From Enterococcus diestrammenae (GTDB lineage: Bacteria > Bacillota > Bacilli > Lactobacillales > Enterococcaceae): a stretch of DNA of 64,000 nucleotides. Numbering within the stretch: the stretch's first letter is position 1; each line of letters begins with the position of its first letter. The DNA is taken from contig NZ_MAEI01000052.1 in NCBI RefSeq assembly GCF_009933255.1, positions 62,001 through 126,000 of the forward strand. The letters run 5' to 3'. This document shows positions 1 through 8,323 of this stretch, piece by piece. The position numbers and the translations under genes were made by a program. The notes under the pieces were generated by a model. That model made no database searches, was not told the DNA's origin, and worked only from the letters and a program-made list of their open reading frames with translations.

Positions 1-557
1 GTCATGGAAAAGGGGCGGAATATTTACGACCAGGCACCGGGCAAGTCATTGATATCGGCGGCCAAGACAGCAAGACTATTTTACTCAATGCACAAGGTGG
101 TGTTAGTGAATTTAGCATGAACGATCGCTGCGCTGCCGGGACCGGACGTTTTGTAGAAGTCATGATGCGCACACTAGGGGAAGACATTGAAGTCCTTGAT
201 GAATTTGTCGCTGATGCCAGCCCAGTCACCATCAACAGCATGTGTACCGTGTTTGCTGAATCAGAAGTCATCAGTTTGATTGCCAAAGGCCAACGCCGAG
301 AGGATATCGCACTCGGCGTGCTCCACGCCATCGCCAAGCGCATCAACAGTCAATACAGCAAACTGCGCCCGCCCAAAGGAGCCCCCATACTTTTCACCGG
401 TGGACTTTCGGCAAGTCGCACTTTTACAGAAGTGCTCGCCCAACACGTAGCTGCTCCAGTCATCACTGATCCTCTCTCCCAATACGCCGGAGCGCTGGGA
501 GCTGCTCAAATTGGATTGAAAAAATGTGAGAAACAACGGGGAACCCTACTTTCGTGA
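1..557 (+). CDS. 2-hydroxyacyl-CoA dehydratase activase (BadF/HgdC family), 5' end missing
   Basis: The gene is cut by the left edge and read in the frame starting at base 3. The visible part has an ASKHA-type nucleotide-binding motif DIGGQDSK, then NDRCAAGTGRF. In this family that Cys binds the [4Fe-4S] cluster shared across the activase dimer. Family role: ATP-driven electron injection into 2-hydroxyacyl-CoA or benzoyl-CoA type dehydratases. The C-terminal part contains FTGGLSASRTF and a GALGAAQIG ending typical of this fold. The dehydratase subunits should lie to the left, outside the window, so the substrate is unknown. Family assignment is secure; substrate is not. Confidence 0.88.
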   Translation, partial: HGKGAEYLRPGTGQVIDIGGQDSKTILLNAQGGVSEFSMNDRCAAGTGRFVEVMMRTLGEDIEVLDEFVADASPVTINSMCTVFAESEVISLIAKGQRREDIALGVLHAIAKRINSQYSKLRPPKGAPILFTGGLSASRTFTEVLAQHVAAPVITDPLSQYAGALGAAQIGLKKCEKQRGTLLS

Positions 558-569
558 TTAAACAAACAG

Positions 570-606
570 GACAACCCCACGATTAATTGTGGGACTTGTC
601 TTATTT
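570..606 (+). terminator. Terminator of the activase gene
   Basis: A hairpin with arms GACAA..CCCAC and GTGGG..TTGTC is followed by a T-rich run. It begins 12 bases after the activase stop codon. Confidence 0.6.
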
Positions 607-610
607 TGGT

Positions 611-667
611 AAAAAAAAGAGGGCTAAACACCTTTAAAATGCTTGCGCAACGGTGTTTATCCCTCTT
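611..667 (-). terminator. Terminator of tRNA-Gln
   Basis: Read on the minus strand, an AAGAGGG/CCCTCTT outer stem with an inner AAACACC/GGTGTTT stem ends in eight Ts. It lies directly downstream of the tRNA. Confidence 0.75.
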
Positions 668-682
668 AAATTTAACTATAGA

Positions 683-755
683 TTGGGATAGCAGGGCTCG
701 AACCTGCACTTACCTGATTCAGAGTCAGGCGCCTTACCAGTTTGGCCATATCCCA
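683..755 (-). tRNA. tRNA-Gln(CTG)
   Basis: A full cloverleaf can be drawn on the minus strand. The acceptor stem is TGGGATA/TATCCCA with discriminator A, and the U1-A72 pair is typical of tRNA-Gln. The anticodon stem CCTGA/TCAGG encloses the loop CTCTGAA, giving anticodon CTG (codon CAG). The variable loop is short (TAAGT) and the T arm is GCAGG/CCTGC with TTCGAGC. CCA is not encoded. Firmicutes usually rely on tRNA-Gln(TTG), so this looks like an extra isoacceptor. Confidence 0.9.
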
Positions 756-818
756 AAAATCCAACGATAATATGATAACGCCAGTTGCCGGATTGTTCAA
801 GGGATAAGACTTGATCGT

Positions 819-863
819 AAAAAAACCAAGGAATTAGATTGAATCCATTCCCCGGCTTTTTTA
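819..863 (-). terminator. Terminator of the diaminopimelate dehydrogenase gene
   Basis: The hairpin is built on CCGGGGAAT and ATTCCTTGG with A and T tracts on both sides, so it could work in both directions. It sits just after the ddh stop codon. Confidence 0.65.
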
Positions 864-871
864 TTAGCTAT

Positions 872-1843
872 TTATAAAAGTTCTACCCGCAATTGCTCCA
901 CAGTTTTTGCCGACAAATATTTTGGCGGGATATCCAACACAGTATAAGCACCGCATTGCTTTTCATTCGCCAACCGGGCACAGGCTCGAGCATAGGCTAC
1001 CAAAACGCTGGCGGTGAATTCCGGGTTGCTATCCAATTTCAACGTGTAGTCGATCACTTGATGGACACCGGGAGCAGTTTCTCCGGCATGGAGCACCGTG
1101 CCACCATGAGGCATTGCCTTGTGATCCCGATTGAGTTCTTCTTGGGAAATAAAGTGCACTTTGGTATCATAATCTGCAAAATAATTTGGCATTGTGACAA
1201 TCTCATTTTTGATTACTTCCGGATCAGCCCCCTCTTCTAGCACCACAAAACATTCGCGAAAATGCTTATCCCGCGTCGTCAACTCTAGCTGAGCACCAGC
1301 TTTTAATTTGTCGATTACTTCTTGATTTGGAATGGTGTACTGAGTCGCATCCGCCACACCACCGATTCGCCGCAACGCATCCGAATGGCCCTGACTCACC
1401 CCTTTACCCCAAAAAGTATAAGTAGTGCCAGTTGGTAAAATACTCTCGGCATACAGCCGATTGAGGCTAAACAAACCTGGATCCCAACCGGTAGAAATCA
1501 CGGAAACAGTCTTGTTCTCCATTGCCACTTGGTCCACCTTAGCAAAATGCTCAGGAATCTTGGCATGGGTATCAAAACTGTCCACCGTATTGAAATCTCT
1601 GGTCAATTCTGGCGTTTGCTGAGGTAAATCCGTCGCTGACCCCCCACACAAAATACAAACATCAATTTTATCTTTTTGCTGGATCAAATCAGCCATCGCA
1701 AATACCAAAGCCCCTTCTGTTGCGACAGTTTCTGGCGCACGTCTGGTGAAGACTCCGACCAATTCCATATCCGAATTCACCGCCAGAGCCCGTTCTACCC
1801 CTCGACCCAAATTACCATAACCAACAATTGCTACTTTTGTCAT
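872..1843 (-). CDS. ddh: meso-diaminopimelate D-dehydrogenase
   Basis: NADP-dependent enzyme converting tetrahydrodipicolinate plus ammonia to meso-diaminopimelate in one step of the lysine/DAP pathway. The N-terminus has a Rossmann motif (VAIVGYGNLGRG). Residues resembling the family core follow: CGGSATDLP, then STGWDPGLFSLNR, then GKGVSQGHSDALRR. The length of 323 residues fits the family. The ATG at 1843 is chosen because GAGGAG lies 8 bases upstream; an in-frame GTG three codons earlier overlaps the ribosome binding site region. The gene is monocistronic and ends at its own terminator. Enterococcal peptidoglycan normally carries lysine, so DAP here is probably a lysine precursor (inference). 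Confidence 0.93.
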   Translation of the reverse strand: MTKVAIVGYGNLGRGVERALAVNSDMELVGVFTRRAPETVATEGALVFAMADLIQQKDKIDVCILCGGSATDLPQQTPELTRDFNTVDSFDTHAKIPEHFAKVDQVAMENKTVSVISTGWDPGLFSLNRLYAESILPTGTTYTFWGKGVSQGHSDALRRIGGVADATQYTIPNQEVIDKLKAGAQLELTTRDKHFRECFVVLEEGADPEVIKNEIVTMPNYFADYDTKVHFISQEELNRDHKAMPHGGTVLHAGETAPGVHQVIDYTLKLDSNPEFTASVLVAYARACARLANEKQCGAYTVLDIPPKYLSAKTVEQLRVELL

Positions 1844-2111
1844 ACAACCCACTCCTCATAATTAATGTTTTAATTTTTCAGCCGTATACCCTTTGATTCC
1901 TACACGCATACAGTTCATCGCTCCCCTGCACACAGCAGAAAGCAGAAGAGAATGTCTTCAAATGAAATGAAGTAGTATAAGGCAACCAGATGGCCCTTTT
2001 TTCGTTAATGTTACTAACTAGTATACTCTATTTTTAGCTAATTTTCGCAAAAAAATGAATGAATATACAAAATAGCAGCTAAGGAAATCAACATTTTCCA
2101 GAAGCAATCCT

Positions 2112-2139
2112 TTGCCAAAATTGCTAGCCTCGGTATACT
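2112..2139 (+). promoter_or_regulatory. Sigma-A type promoter of the pullulanase gene
   Basis: TTGCCA and TATACT are separated by 16 bases, about 70 bases before the pullulanase start. The rest of the 1844-2208 gap is AT-rich and holds no gene I can support. Confidence 0.6.
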
Positions 2140-2208
2140 GAAACTAACAAAGATCGTTCAAAATTACACTGCCATCTTGACTATTCGCCAATTGAAAGGA
2201 TGATTTCC

Positions 2209-4200
2209 ATGGATAAGCTGCCTACGACTCGTTCAAAACATTTGGGCCTTACTTATACACCTCAAGCCTCAACTTTCAAACTATGGTCCCCGACTGCCGA
2301 TAAAGTTGTGGTGAACTTGTACCAAACAGGTAGCCGGAAAGAAAATACACTGCTAAAAAGCATGCCCATGACCGCTAGCAAAACCCTCTGGACTGCGACT
2401 ATCAAGGAAGACCTGCAGGGGTTGTTTTACACCTACGCGATCACCCGCGGCGAGGAAACTGTCGAAACCGTCGACCTTTATGCCAAAGCGGTGGGCTTAA
2501 ACGGTGATCGTGGAGCCATAATAGATTTGGCAACCACTGATCCCTCAGGCTGGCACCTCGATTGCCCACCAAAAGAACTGACTGGCAAGCTGACGGATAC
2601 CTTCATCTGGGAAGTCCATGTTGCCGATTTTAGCAGTGCCAAAAATGCCGGTATCCAAGCAAGTCATCAAGAAAAATACCTCGCTTTCACTGAAGGTGCT
2701 AGCCATCTACCAGATCAGCCGGATATTCCTACTGGGCTGGCTCATCTGAAGAGTCTCGGGGTGAATTATATCCATCTTTTACCGGCTTATGATTTTGCCA
2801 ACAATGAGCTAGCAACAGCTTACAACTGGGGCTACGATCCGAAAAACTACAATGTTCCTGAAGGGCGCTATGCTACCGATCCTGCTGATCCTACCAGTCG
2901 GATTCGCGAATTCAAAGAGCTGGTTCAGTCCCTTCACCAAGCAGGTTTGGGAGTAATCCTCGACGTTGTCTACAACCATACCTTTCTCACGGAAGAATCT
3001 TGGTTCAACTTGACCGAGCCTAACTATTTTTATCGTCAAGATGGAGCGGGGGGCTTTGCAGACGGTTCCGCTTGCGGCAATGAAGTCGCCAGTGAACGTG
3101 GCATGGTGCGGAAATACCTCGTGGAGTCAGTTCTCTATTGGGCCCAAGAATATCATTTGGACGGCTTTCGCTTTGATTTGATGGGATTGATTGATGTCGC
3201 CACCATGAACCTGATTCGCAAAACACTCAACGAACACGGCCTCCAGCACGTCTTGATGTACGGCGAACCTTGGGATGCCGGCACCAACGAAATCAAGGCG
3301 CCAAATCTTCCCGCCAACAAAACCAATCTAGAACAGCTAGCCCCGGGTATCGCCGTTTTCAACGATGATTTTCGGGACAGCATGAAGGGCTTTGTCTTTG
3401 AAGAAAAAGACGGTGGCTTTATCCAAGGTACCAATGGTCGCAAGCAAAAAAAACGGCAATACCACGACGCTGACGTGGAAGCTGCTATCCTCGCCAATAC
3501 CGATACCCGTCGTAGCAAAAAAAGCCCCCTCGTTCCAATAGCTTGGGCTCAACGTCCAGATCAAACCATCAGCTACGTCGCCGCCCACGATAATCTGACA
3601 TTGTGGGACAAACTGGTAAGTTCCACCACCAAAAAAGGCCAAAAACTGAAGTACAAACGCAAGGAAAAATTAGTCTTGATGAATAAAATCGCGGCAGCCA
3701 TCCAGTTTACGAGCCTCGGTGGTATCTTTATCCAAGCCGGGGAAGAATTTGCCCGTACAAAGTTTGGAGATGAAAACTCTTTTGTTTCCCCGATTGAAGT
3801 CAACCAACTGGACTGGTCCCAGCTAGTGGATTTTAGTGATCTAACTAACTTTTATCGTGGTATGTGGCAAATTCGCCAAGCCTTTCCTGCCTTGCGCCGT
3901 AGCGATGCCCAGGCAGCCAGCGCCTATCGTTTTGCCAAGGATCAGACCGAAAACTTGATTGCTTATACGATCAGCGATACTACTAGCCTTGGGAAATGGT
4001 CACAACTAGCTGTTATCGTCAACAGCGGCAAAGTTGAACAAACCGTCAAACTCCGCAGCACCACTGACTTACCTACCAAATGGTCCGTCATTGCTGACAA
4101 CCAGCAAGCGGGGACCACGGAATTGCGAGTTCTTAAGACGAAAAATGGTAAAGTGACAATCTCTAGACGGAGTTTGCTGATTTTAGCTAAAGAAAAGTAA
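2209..4200 (+). CDS. pulA: Type I pullulanase (GH13)
   Basis: Debranching enzyme that cleaves alpha-1,6 bonds in pullulan, glycogen or limit dextrins. A CBM48-like domain occupies about residues 10-110, followed by the GH13 barrel. The type I marker YNWGYDP is at about residues 205-211. Conserved regions are visible: DVVYNH, GFRFDLMG (nucleophile Asp323), MYGEPWDAG (acid/base Glu353) and AAHDN (Asp461). There is no signal peptide or LPXTG anchor, so it is cytoplasmic and probably acts on stored glycogen or imported oligosaccharides. The ATG at 2209 has GAAAGGA 8 bases upstream; an ATG at 2200 sits on that site. No other glycogen genes are adjacent. Confidence 0.93.
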   Translation: MDKLPTTRSKHLGLTYTPQASTFKLWSPTADKVVVNLYQTGSRKENTLLKSMPMTASKTLWTATIKEDLQGLFYTYAITRGEETVETVDLYAKAVGLNGDRGAIIDLATTDPSGWHLDCPPKELTGKLTDTFIWEVHVADFSSAKNAGIQASHQEKYLAFTEGASHLPDQPDIPTGLAHLKSLGVNYIHLLPAYDFANNELATAYNWGYDPKNYNVPEGRYATDPADPTSRIREFKELVQSLHQAGLGVILDVVYNHTFLTEESWFNLTEPNYFYRQDGAGGFADGSACGNEVASERGMVRKYLVESVLYWAQEYHLDGFRFDLMGLIDVATMNLIRKTLNEHGLQHVLMYGEPWDAGTNEIKAPNLPANKTNLEQLAPGIAVFNDDFRDSMKGFVFEEKDGGFIQGTNGRKQKKRQYHDADVEAAILANTDTRRSKKSPLVPIAWAQRPDQTISYVAAHDNLTLWDKLVSSTTKKGQKLKYKRKEKLVLMNKIAAAIQFTSLGGIFIQAGEEFARTKFGDENSFVSPIEVNQLDWSQLVDFSDLTNFYRGMWQIRQAFPALRRSDAQAASAYRFAKDQTENLIAYTISDTTSLGKWSQLAVIVNSGKVEQTVKLRSTTDLPTKWSVIADNQQAGTTELRVLKTKNGKVTISRRSLLILAKEK

Positions 4201-4205
4201 CGATT

Positions 4206-4253
4206 GAAAAAGGTGCCAACTAGACAACACAGTCCAGCTGACACCTTTTTTCA
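4206..4253. terminator. Shared terminator between pulA and truA
   Basis: AAAAAGGTG and CACCTTTTT arms, with an inner CTAGAC/GTCCAG pairing, have A and T tracts on both flanks. It serves the two converging genes. Confidence 0.75.
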
Positions 4254-4254
4254 C

Positions 4255-5001
4255 TTATTGATAAAACACTTCATCCAAATACAATCCTTGGGCCGGTGCT
4301 GTTTCCCCAGCTTCCATCCGGACTTTACTGGCAAAAACTTCGTCTATCACTGTGTCTTCCATGGCTCCAGTGCCGATTGCGACTAACGTACCCACAATAA
4401 TCCGCACCATTTTATGGAGAAACCCATTGCCCACCAAGGTGAATTGGACCATCCCAGTACCAGGATCGCCTTCAATCTTGATGGAGTCGATCGTACGGAT
4501 GGTAGATTTTTTCGATTTCTTTAAAGCAGAAAAGCCGAGAAAATCATGTTTTCCTACCAGTTTTTCACAGGCTGCTTCCATTTTTGCCAAGTCAAGAGGT
4601 TGGGTCACATGAAAACTATGATGACGCTCAAAAGCAGTGGGAATCGGGCTGTTCCATACCCAATAACTGTACTGCTTACCCTTGGCATTGTAACGAGCAT
4701 GGAACCGTTCTGGCACCTCTTGGACAGCTTTCACCACGATATCTCCCGGCAGCATCCGGTTCATCACTGCCACCATCTCTTCAGGAATCATGGTGCTCTC
4801 AGTTTTAAAATTGGCCACTTGCCCGCGGGCATGAGTGCCGGCGTCGGTACGACCAGAGCCGACGATTTCGATGGTTTCACCAGTCATTTGCTTAAGGACA
4901 GCTTCGAGTTTCCCTTGGATCGTCTTTTCGGAATCTCCCAACCGTTGCCAGCCTAGATAACAACGACCATCGTATTCTAGTGTTAGTTTAATATTTCGCA
5001 T
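4255..5001 (-). CDS. truA: tRNA pseudouridine(38-40) synthase
   Basis: Isomerises uridines 38-40 in the anticodon arm of tRNAs. The signature GSGRTDAGTHARGQVA is present, with the catalytic Asp in RTDAGTHA, and so is the downstream FLGFSALKKSKKS segment. The 248-residue length is normal. AAGGAG lies 6 bases before the ATG. It follows the alpha/beta hydrolase gene with a 91-base gap that has no clear terminator, so co-transcription is possible. Confidence 0.96.
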   Translation of the reverse strand: MRNIKLTLEYDGRCYLGWQRLGDSEKTIQGKLEAVLKQMTGETIEIVGSGRTDAGTHARGQVANFKTESTMIPEEMVAVMNRMLPGDIVVKAVQEVPERFHARYNAKGKQYSYWVWNSPIPTAFERHHSFHVTQPLDLAKMEAACEKLVGKHDFLGFSALKKSKKSTIRTIDSIKIEGDPGTGMVQFTLVGNGFLHKMVRIIVGTLVAIGTGAMEDTVIDEVFASKVRMEAGETAPAQGLYLDEVFYQ

Positions 5002-5092
5002 GTTGTTCTCCTTTTATTGACCACCGGCAAAGTCGCCGGCCAGTCCTCCTACGTACTTTTCTATTTTAGCATGCTTAGTGAAAAAATTCCCA

Positions 5093-5821
5093 TTAAGGCA
5101 AGAAATTCTCGGTTTGTAGCCAAGCAACCATCCTTTTGCTGATTTCCTTTTGTTGGTCTTCGTTTGAAATCGTGGCCTCACCGTCTTTTTTCTGCACACC
5201 ATAACTACCAAAACCAGCATGATTGCCCCCTTCGATCAACTCAAAAGTTGCATCTTTCGGCAAATACTGCTTTGTATCGGCAAGATCTTTGGCTTCGACC
5301 AAACCATCTTGGCTGGCACTAAGAGACAAGACTGGCAACTCAGTTTGCGCTAAATCGCCTTTTTCATCTGGATAACTGGCCAGATAGATCATGCCGGCAA
5401 TCCCATCCTGACTTGCAGCAAAACGACTCGCTACCACGCCCCCTAGAGAATGCCCTCCTAGAAGATACGTTTCTTCTGGTGCTTCAGCAACAATCTTCGC
5501 TGCTCGATTGGCTCCAAAAAATGCCATATTCAACGGCATTTTTACAATGTAGACATCCACCCCAGCCTCAGCCACTTGTGATGCCCAAATACTATAACTG
5601 GCTGGCTCCACTAGCGCCCCAGGATAAAAAATCAAGTTGAGATCACTTTCCTTTGGTGCTTCAAACAAAAGGTATTCTGAATTTTGCTGACTCATTTGGC
5701 TTGCAGCTTCAGCTTCTTGTGAGGGAGGATAAGCACTAAACTTCAAATATCCTACGCTACCAATGAGCAAAACCATCAAGGCAATCACGATGCTCAGAAT
5801 GATTTTGTGCCATCGCTTCAT
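5093..5821 (-). CDS. Membrane-anchored alpha/beta hydrolase
   Basis: An N-terminal transmembrane segment (about residues 5-27) is followed by an alpha/beta hydrolase fold domain. The nucleophile elbow GHSLGG lies near residue 125, the likely acid is in SQDGLVE and the likely His is in GGNHAGFGSYG. It resembles the hydrolase_5 group, with the catalytic domain probably outside the membrane. The substrate is unknown. The ATG at 5821 is chosen, with a TTG at 5830 as an alternative; neither has a strong ribosome binding site. Confidence 0.78.
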   Translation of the reverse strand: MKRWHKIILSIVIALMVLLIGSVGYLKFSAYPPSQEAEAASQMSQQNSEYLLFEAPKESDLNLIFYPGALVEPASYSIWASQVAEAGVDVYIVKMPLNMAFFGANRAAKIVAEAPEETYLLGGHSLGGVVASRFAASQDGIAGMIYLASYPDEKGDLAQTELPVLSLSASQDGLVEAKDLADTKQYLPKDATFELIEGGNHAGFGSYGVQKKDGEATISNEDQQKEISKRMVAWLQTENFLP

Positions 5822-5909
5822 TTTTTTCAATTGATTAGCTTCTTTCTTTACGATTCTCTTCTATCCTTAAACATAACTGATTTTTTCGCCAGACTCAACT
5901 TTTCAAATC

Positions 5910-5944
5910 AAAAAAGTCCTCCTATCTAGCTTGATAGGAAAGAC
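5910..5944 (-). terminator. Terminator of the TMEM175-like gene
   Basis: The minus strand has a CCTATC/GATAGG stem extended by GTC/GAC, followed by six Ts, 10 bases past the stop codon. Confidence 0.75.
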
Positions 5945-5953
5945 CTCGTCTAA

Positions 5954-6700
5954 TTATTCGAGCTTCTGTTGTTTTTCCTTTTCCTGTTTCAAGGCTGCTC
6001 TGACTCGAACTTTTTTCTGCCGGCGCAGGTTCAGTTGATTCGGGAAGAAAAAGTTAATGATGGGCAAACTCAGATACAAGATCATCGTCACACTGGGCCA
6101 TTTCAAAGCTAATAAAATCAGCAACACATTTAGCAACAACTGCCCCCAAATTCGCATCAGAGTCATACGATTGGAAAAGTGAAAAGCTGCATCCGATTTT
6201 CCCAACAAATTGGTGAAAGCAAAGCGATACATCAACAGCTCCGTAATACTGACGACAAAATATACCACGCCATAATTGGCAATGGCAAAACTATCTGGCT
6301 CCTGCATAATCCACTTGGTCATCAATGGAATAATCGACAGCAGCGCTAAAAAAAGAAAATTCGTCAATAAAATACTACGACTGGCCTTTTTTATCATGCC
6401 AAAAGTCCGATGATGCTGATACCAAAAATTTGCCACAATAAAAAAGCTAATCAAAAAGACGAAAATCGACCGCAAAAACGTGCCATAAGATGTATCCGCT
6501 GCTGTCGGCAATGGCACCTCCAACACCATGATGGTGATGATAATCGCAATCACGCCATCATTGAAGGTCTCCAAATGCTCCTTCAAGCGCCCTTCTTCGG
6601 TATCGCGAATCTTTAGAAACTCCGCTTGAATTTCCTCTTGCTTTGCTTGGTCCCCCAACGAGAGAACCTCTCGATCAACTCTTGCTCTCGGCTTTTTCAT
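5954..6700 (-). CDS. TMEM175-family (DUF1211) predicted potassium channel
   Basis: The first helix carries FNDGVIAIIITIMVLE, a variant of the FSDGVxAIxxT signature of bacterial TMEM175-type channels. It is preceded by about 40 charged residues (RLKEHLETFNDG). Six hydrophobic segments follow, with a basic C-terminal tail (LRRQKKVRVRAALKQ). Family members form tetrameric K+-permeable pores; function here is inferred from family. AGAGGTGG precedes the ATG at 6700. Confidence 0.82.
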   Translation of the reverse strand: MKKPRARVDREVLSLGDQAKQEEIQAEFLKIRDTEEGRLKEHLETFNDGVIAIIITIMVLEVPLPTAADTSYGTFLRSIFVFLISFFIVANFWYQHHRTFGMIKKASRSILLTNFLFLALLSIIPLMTKWIMQEPDSFAIANYGVVYFVVSITELLMYRFAFTNLLGKSDAAFHFSNRMTLMRIWGQLLLNVLLILLALKWPSVTMILYLSLPIINFFFPNQLNLRRQKKVRVRAALKQEKEKQQKLE

Positions 6701-6804
6701 AAAACCCACCTCTTTTAAGTCTTCAGTGGGATTTCATCAGGGAATCAGGGATTTGGCGAGGATTTGATGCTTCGAGCCTACTTTATCAAAAAAACGTTAT
6801 CCCA

Positions 6805-7071
6805 TTAAATCCTCCTATTGCCCCCGCTACTAGGATAAAAATTCCCATGCTCATTTGACTCATAGCCATAACTTGAAGGAAACAAGTGGGTTGGATACTC
6901 AGAGTGACTCTTATGGGAAGCTTTGCTAAGTCCAACCTCTTCTTGAAATTTTTTCGAGACTAGTTCTTCGATTGCCATAGCGTTTTTCTCAGCTCTACGT
7001 CTGATGCATCTCATCAAGGCTACGATACAACCAAATACTAGCAATAATACAACTCCAATAATATAACCCAT
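6805..7071 (-). CDS. Small single-pass membrane protein, function unknown
   Basis: An 88-residue product has one N-terminal transmembrane helix (about residues 3-20), then a basic CIRRRAEK stop-transfer segment, a charged stretch and a polar tail rich in Ser, Tyr, Gly and Asn. GGAGG lies 7 bases before the ATG at 7071. I recognise no family. It has its own ribosome binding site and sits between two other membrane-protein genes. Confidence 0.6.
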   Translation of the reverse strand: MGYIIGVVLLLVFGCIVALMRCIRRRAEKNAMAIEELVSKKFQEEVGLSKASHKSHSEYPTHLFPSSYGYESNEHGNFYPSSGGNRRI

Positions 7072-7149
7072 GAGCACCTCCGATAAAACGTTTTCATTAT
7101 AAGTCTTATTCTAATACATCTCTAATCATTTTATCAATTAAAAACTATC

Positions 7150-7190
7150 GAAAAAGGTACTCGATTTCAAATCTTCGAGTACCTTTTCCT
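7150..7190 (-). terminator. Terminator of the DUF2238-like gene
   Basis: A strong hairpin, AAAAGGTACTCGA paired with TCGAGTACCTTTT, lies past the stop codon at 7235 on the minus strand. Confidence 0.75.
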
Positions 7191-7234
7191 ATTTCGGATC
7201 CTTATTATAGTTGCTAGTTATCGGATTTCATCTC

Positions 7235-7972
7235 TTAGTCATCCTTCGTAACAGTTGTCGTTTCAACAAGTTTCATGGTCGGCTGCATCCGTCGACGTTC
7301 CATTCGTTTGAGATTCCAATACCCCACCATCACGATGATCAAGGCACAGACCATGTCCACGATGATATCTTTCATCGTGTCCCCGAGTGCCGCATGTCCA
7401 CTGAGAACGACACCGTCTGCAGTCATAAATTTCTGCATATTGGTCCCCAAAAGCTGATCGGCAGTATACTCGTAAATCTCCCAGACTACCCCACAAGTCG
7501 TTGCAAAGCAAAAAGCAAAGAAACTGACAAAAAAAGGTTTTAACTGCAAATGTAACGTGCGACTTCGGTTCATGAAATCCACTAGGAAAAAACCCAATGC
7601 CCCTAACATCACCGCACTAAATCCATGGAGAATCGTATCCCAAAAGGGCACGCGATAATAAAAGTTTTGCACTTCTCCCAAATAAATGGCACAAAACAAA
7701 AAAATAAAATAAATCATTTCCATCAAATCCGGTACATCAATACCAAAGCGTTGTTCGGCCTGCGCCGGTAAAAAAATCACAATCATTCCCACAACACACT
7801 GTAAAATCATCAAAACATAATCACTTTTTACAAGCTCTCCTGCTTTGGTAGAAACACCTGATGGCGCCCGAGTAAACATGATCCCAGCATAAACCACCGA
7901 GAGGGCTAATAGAATGAAAATAACAATAAACAAAATGCGTTTACGTTTCGCTAAATTTCTCTTTTTCTTCAT
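7235..7972 (-). CDS. Integral membrane protein, YjdF/DUF2238-like
   Basis: About six hydrophobic segments are visible after a basic N-terminus (KKKRNLAKRKR). Two conserved-looking polar stretches stand out: FWDTILHGFSAVMLGALGF and GVVWEIYEYTADQLLG, followed by LGDTMKDIIVD. This arrangement resembles the DUF2238/YjdF group, whose function is not established. The ATG at 7972 has GGAAAGGG 8 bases upstream. The assignment rests on motif impression, so treat the family name as tentative. Confidence 0.6.
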   Translation of the reverse strand: MKKKRNLAKRKRILFIVIFILLALSVVYAGIMFTRAPSGVSTKAGELVKSDYVLMILQCVVGMIVIFLPAQAEQRFGIDVPDLMEMIYFIFLFCAIYLGEVQNFYYRVPFWDTILHGFSAVMLGALGFFLVDFMNRSRTLHLQLKPFFVSFFAFCFATTCGVVWEIYEYTADQLLGTNMQKFMTADGVVLSGHAALGDTMKDIIVDMVCALIIVMVGYWNLKRMERRRMQPTMKLVETTTVTKDD

Positions 7973-8137
7973 ACACACAGCCCTTTCCAAAATCCTCGCA
8001 GTTTCGCATCAGAGCTACGAGAACCACTCTAGCATTAGTCTACAGAAGTTTTCGCCCCTGTCAAATCTTTTAACAAGGACTGCTCGCACCCATTGAAGCC
8101 TACGTTTTATTCTAATAAGACAAGGAAATCTGAATTA

Positions 8138-8261
8138 GCTTTTTTGATGCTTAAATCTATAAGTCCTTTATCGGCTAGAACATCAAAATGACGATATGAT
8201 ACGCCACTCAATTCCCGATACATCAGCCTTTTGGCGCTTAATTTTTATAAGTTCTTTATCT
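8138..8261 (+). repeat. Dispersed intergenic repeat, copy A (partial plus main unit)
   Basis: Bases 8173-8261 match copies at 41073-41210 and 51725-51860, sharing CATCAAAAT, ACGCCACT.AATT, a GCTTAATTTTTATAAG block and TTCTTTATC. Bases 8138-8172 repeat the last third of the unit (GCTTAAATCTATAAG, TCCTTTATC), so the end of the element appears duplicated in tandem. The repeat ends where the T-run of the yjeM terminator begins. Nothing else is recognisable in 7973-8261. Confidence 0.65.
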
Positions 8262-8308
8262 AAAAAAGCTATCTGTTGGGGGGGAAACTCCTCCAACAGA
8301 TAGCTTTT
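8262..8308 (-). terminator. Terminator of the YjeM-like permease gene
   Basis: AGCTATCTGTTGG pairs with CCAACAGATAGCT, and on the minus strand a T-run follows that touches repeat copy A. Confidence 0.8.
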
Positions 8309-8323
8309 AACAAAGTGTTACTC

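Noticed and set aside
7083..7096. cre-like catabolite operator upstream of the small membrane protein gene
   Set aside because: Two of the most conserved consensus bases mismatch, and there is no link to carbon metabolism.
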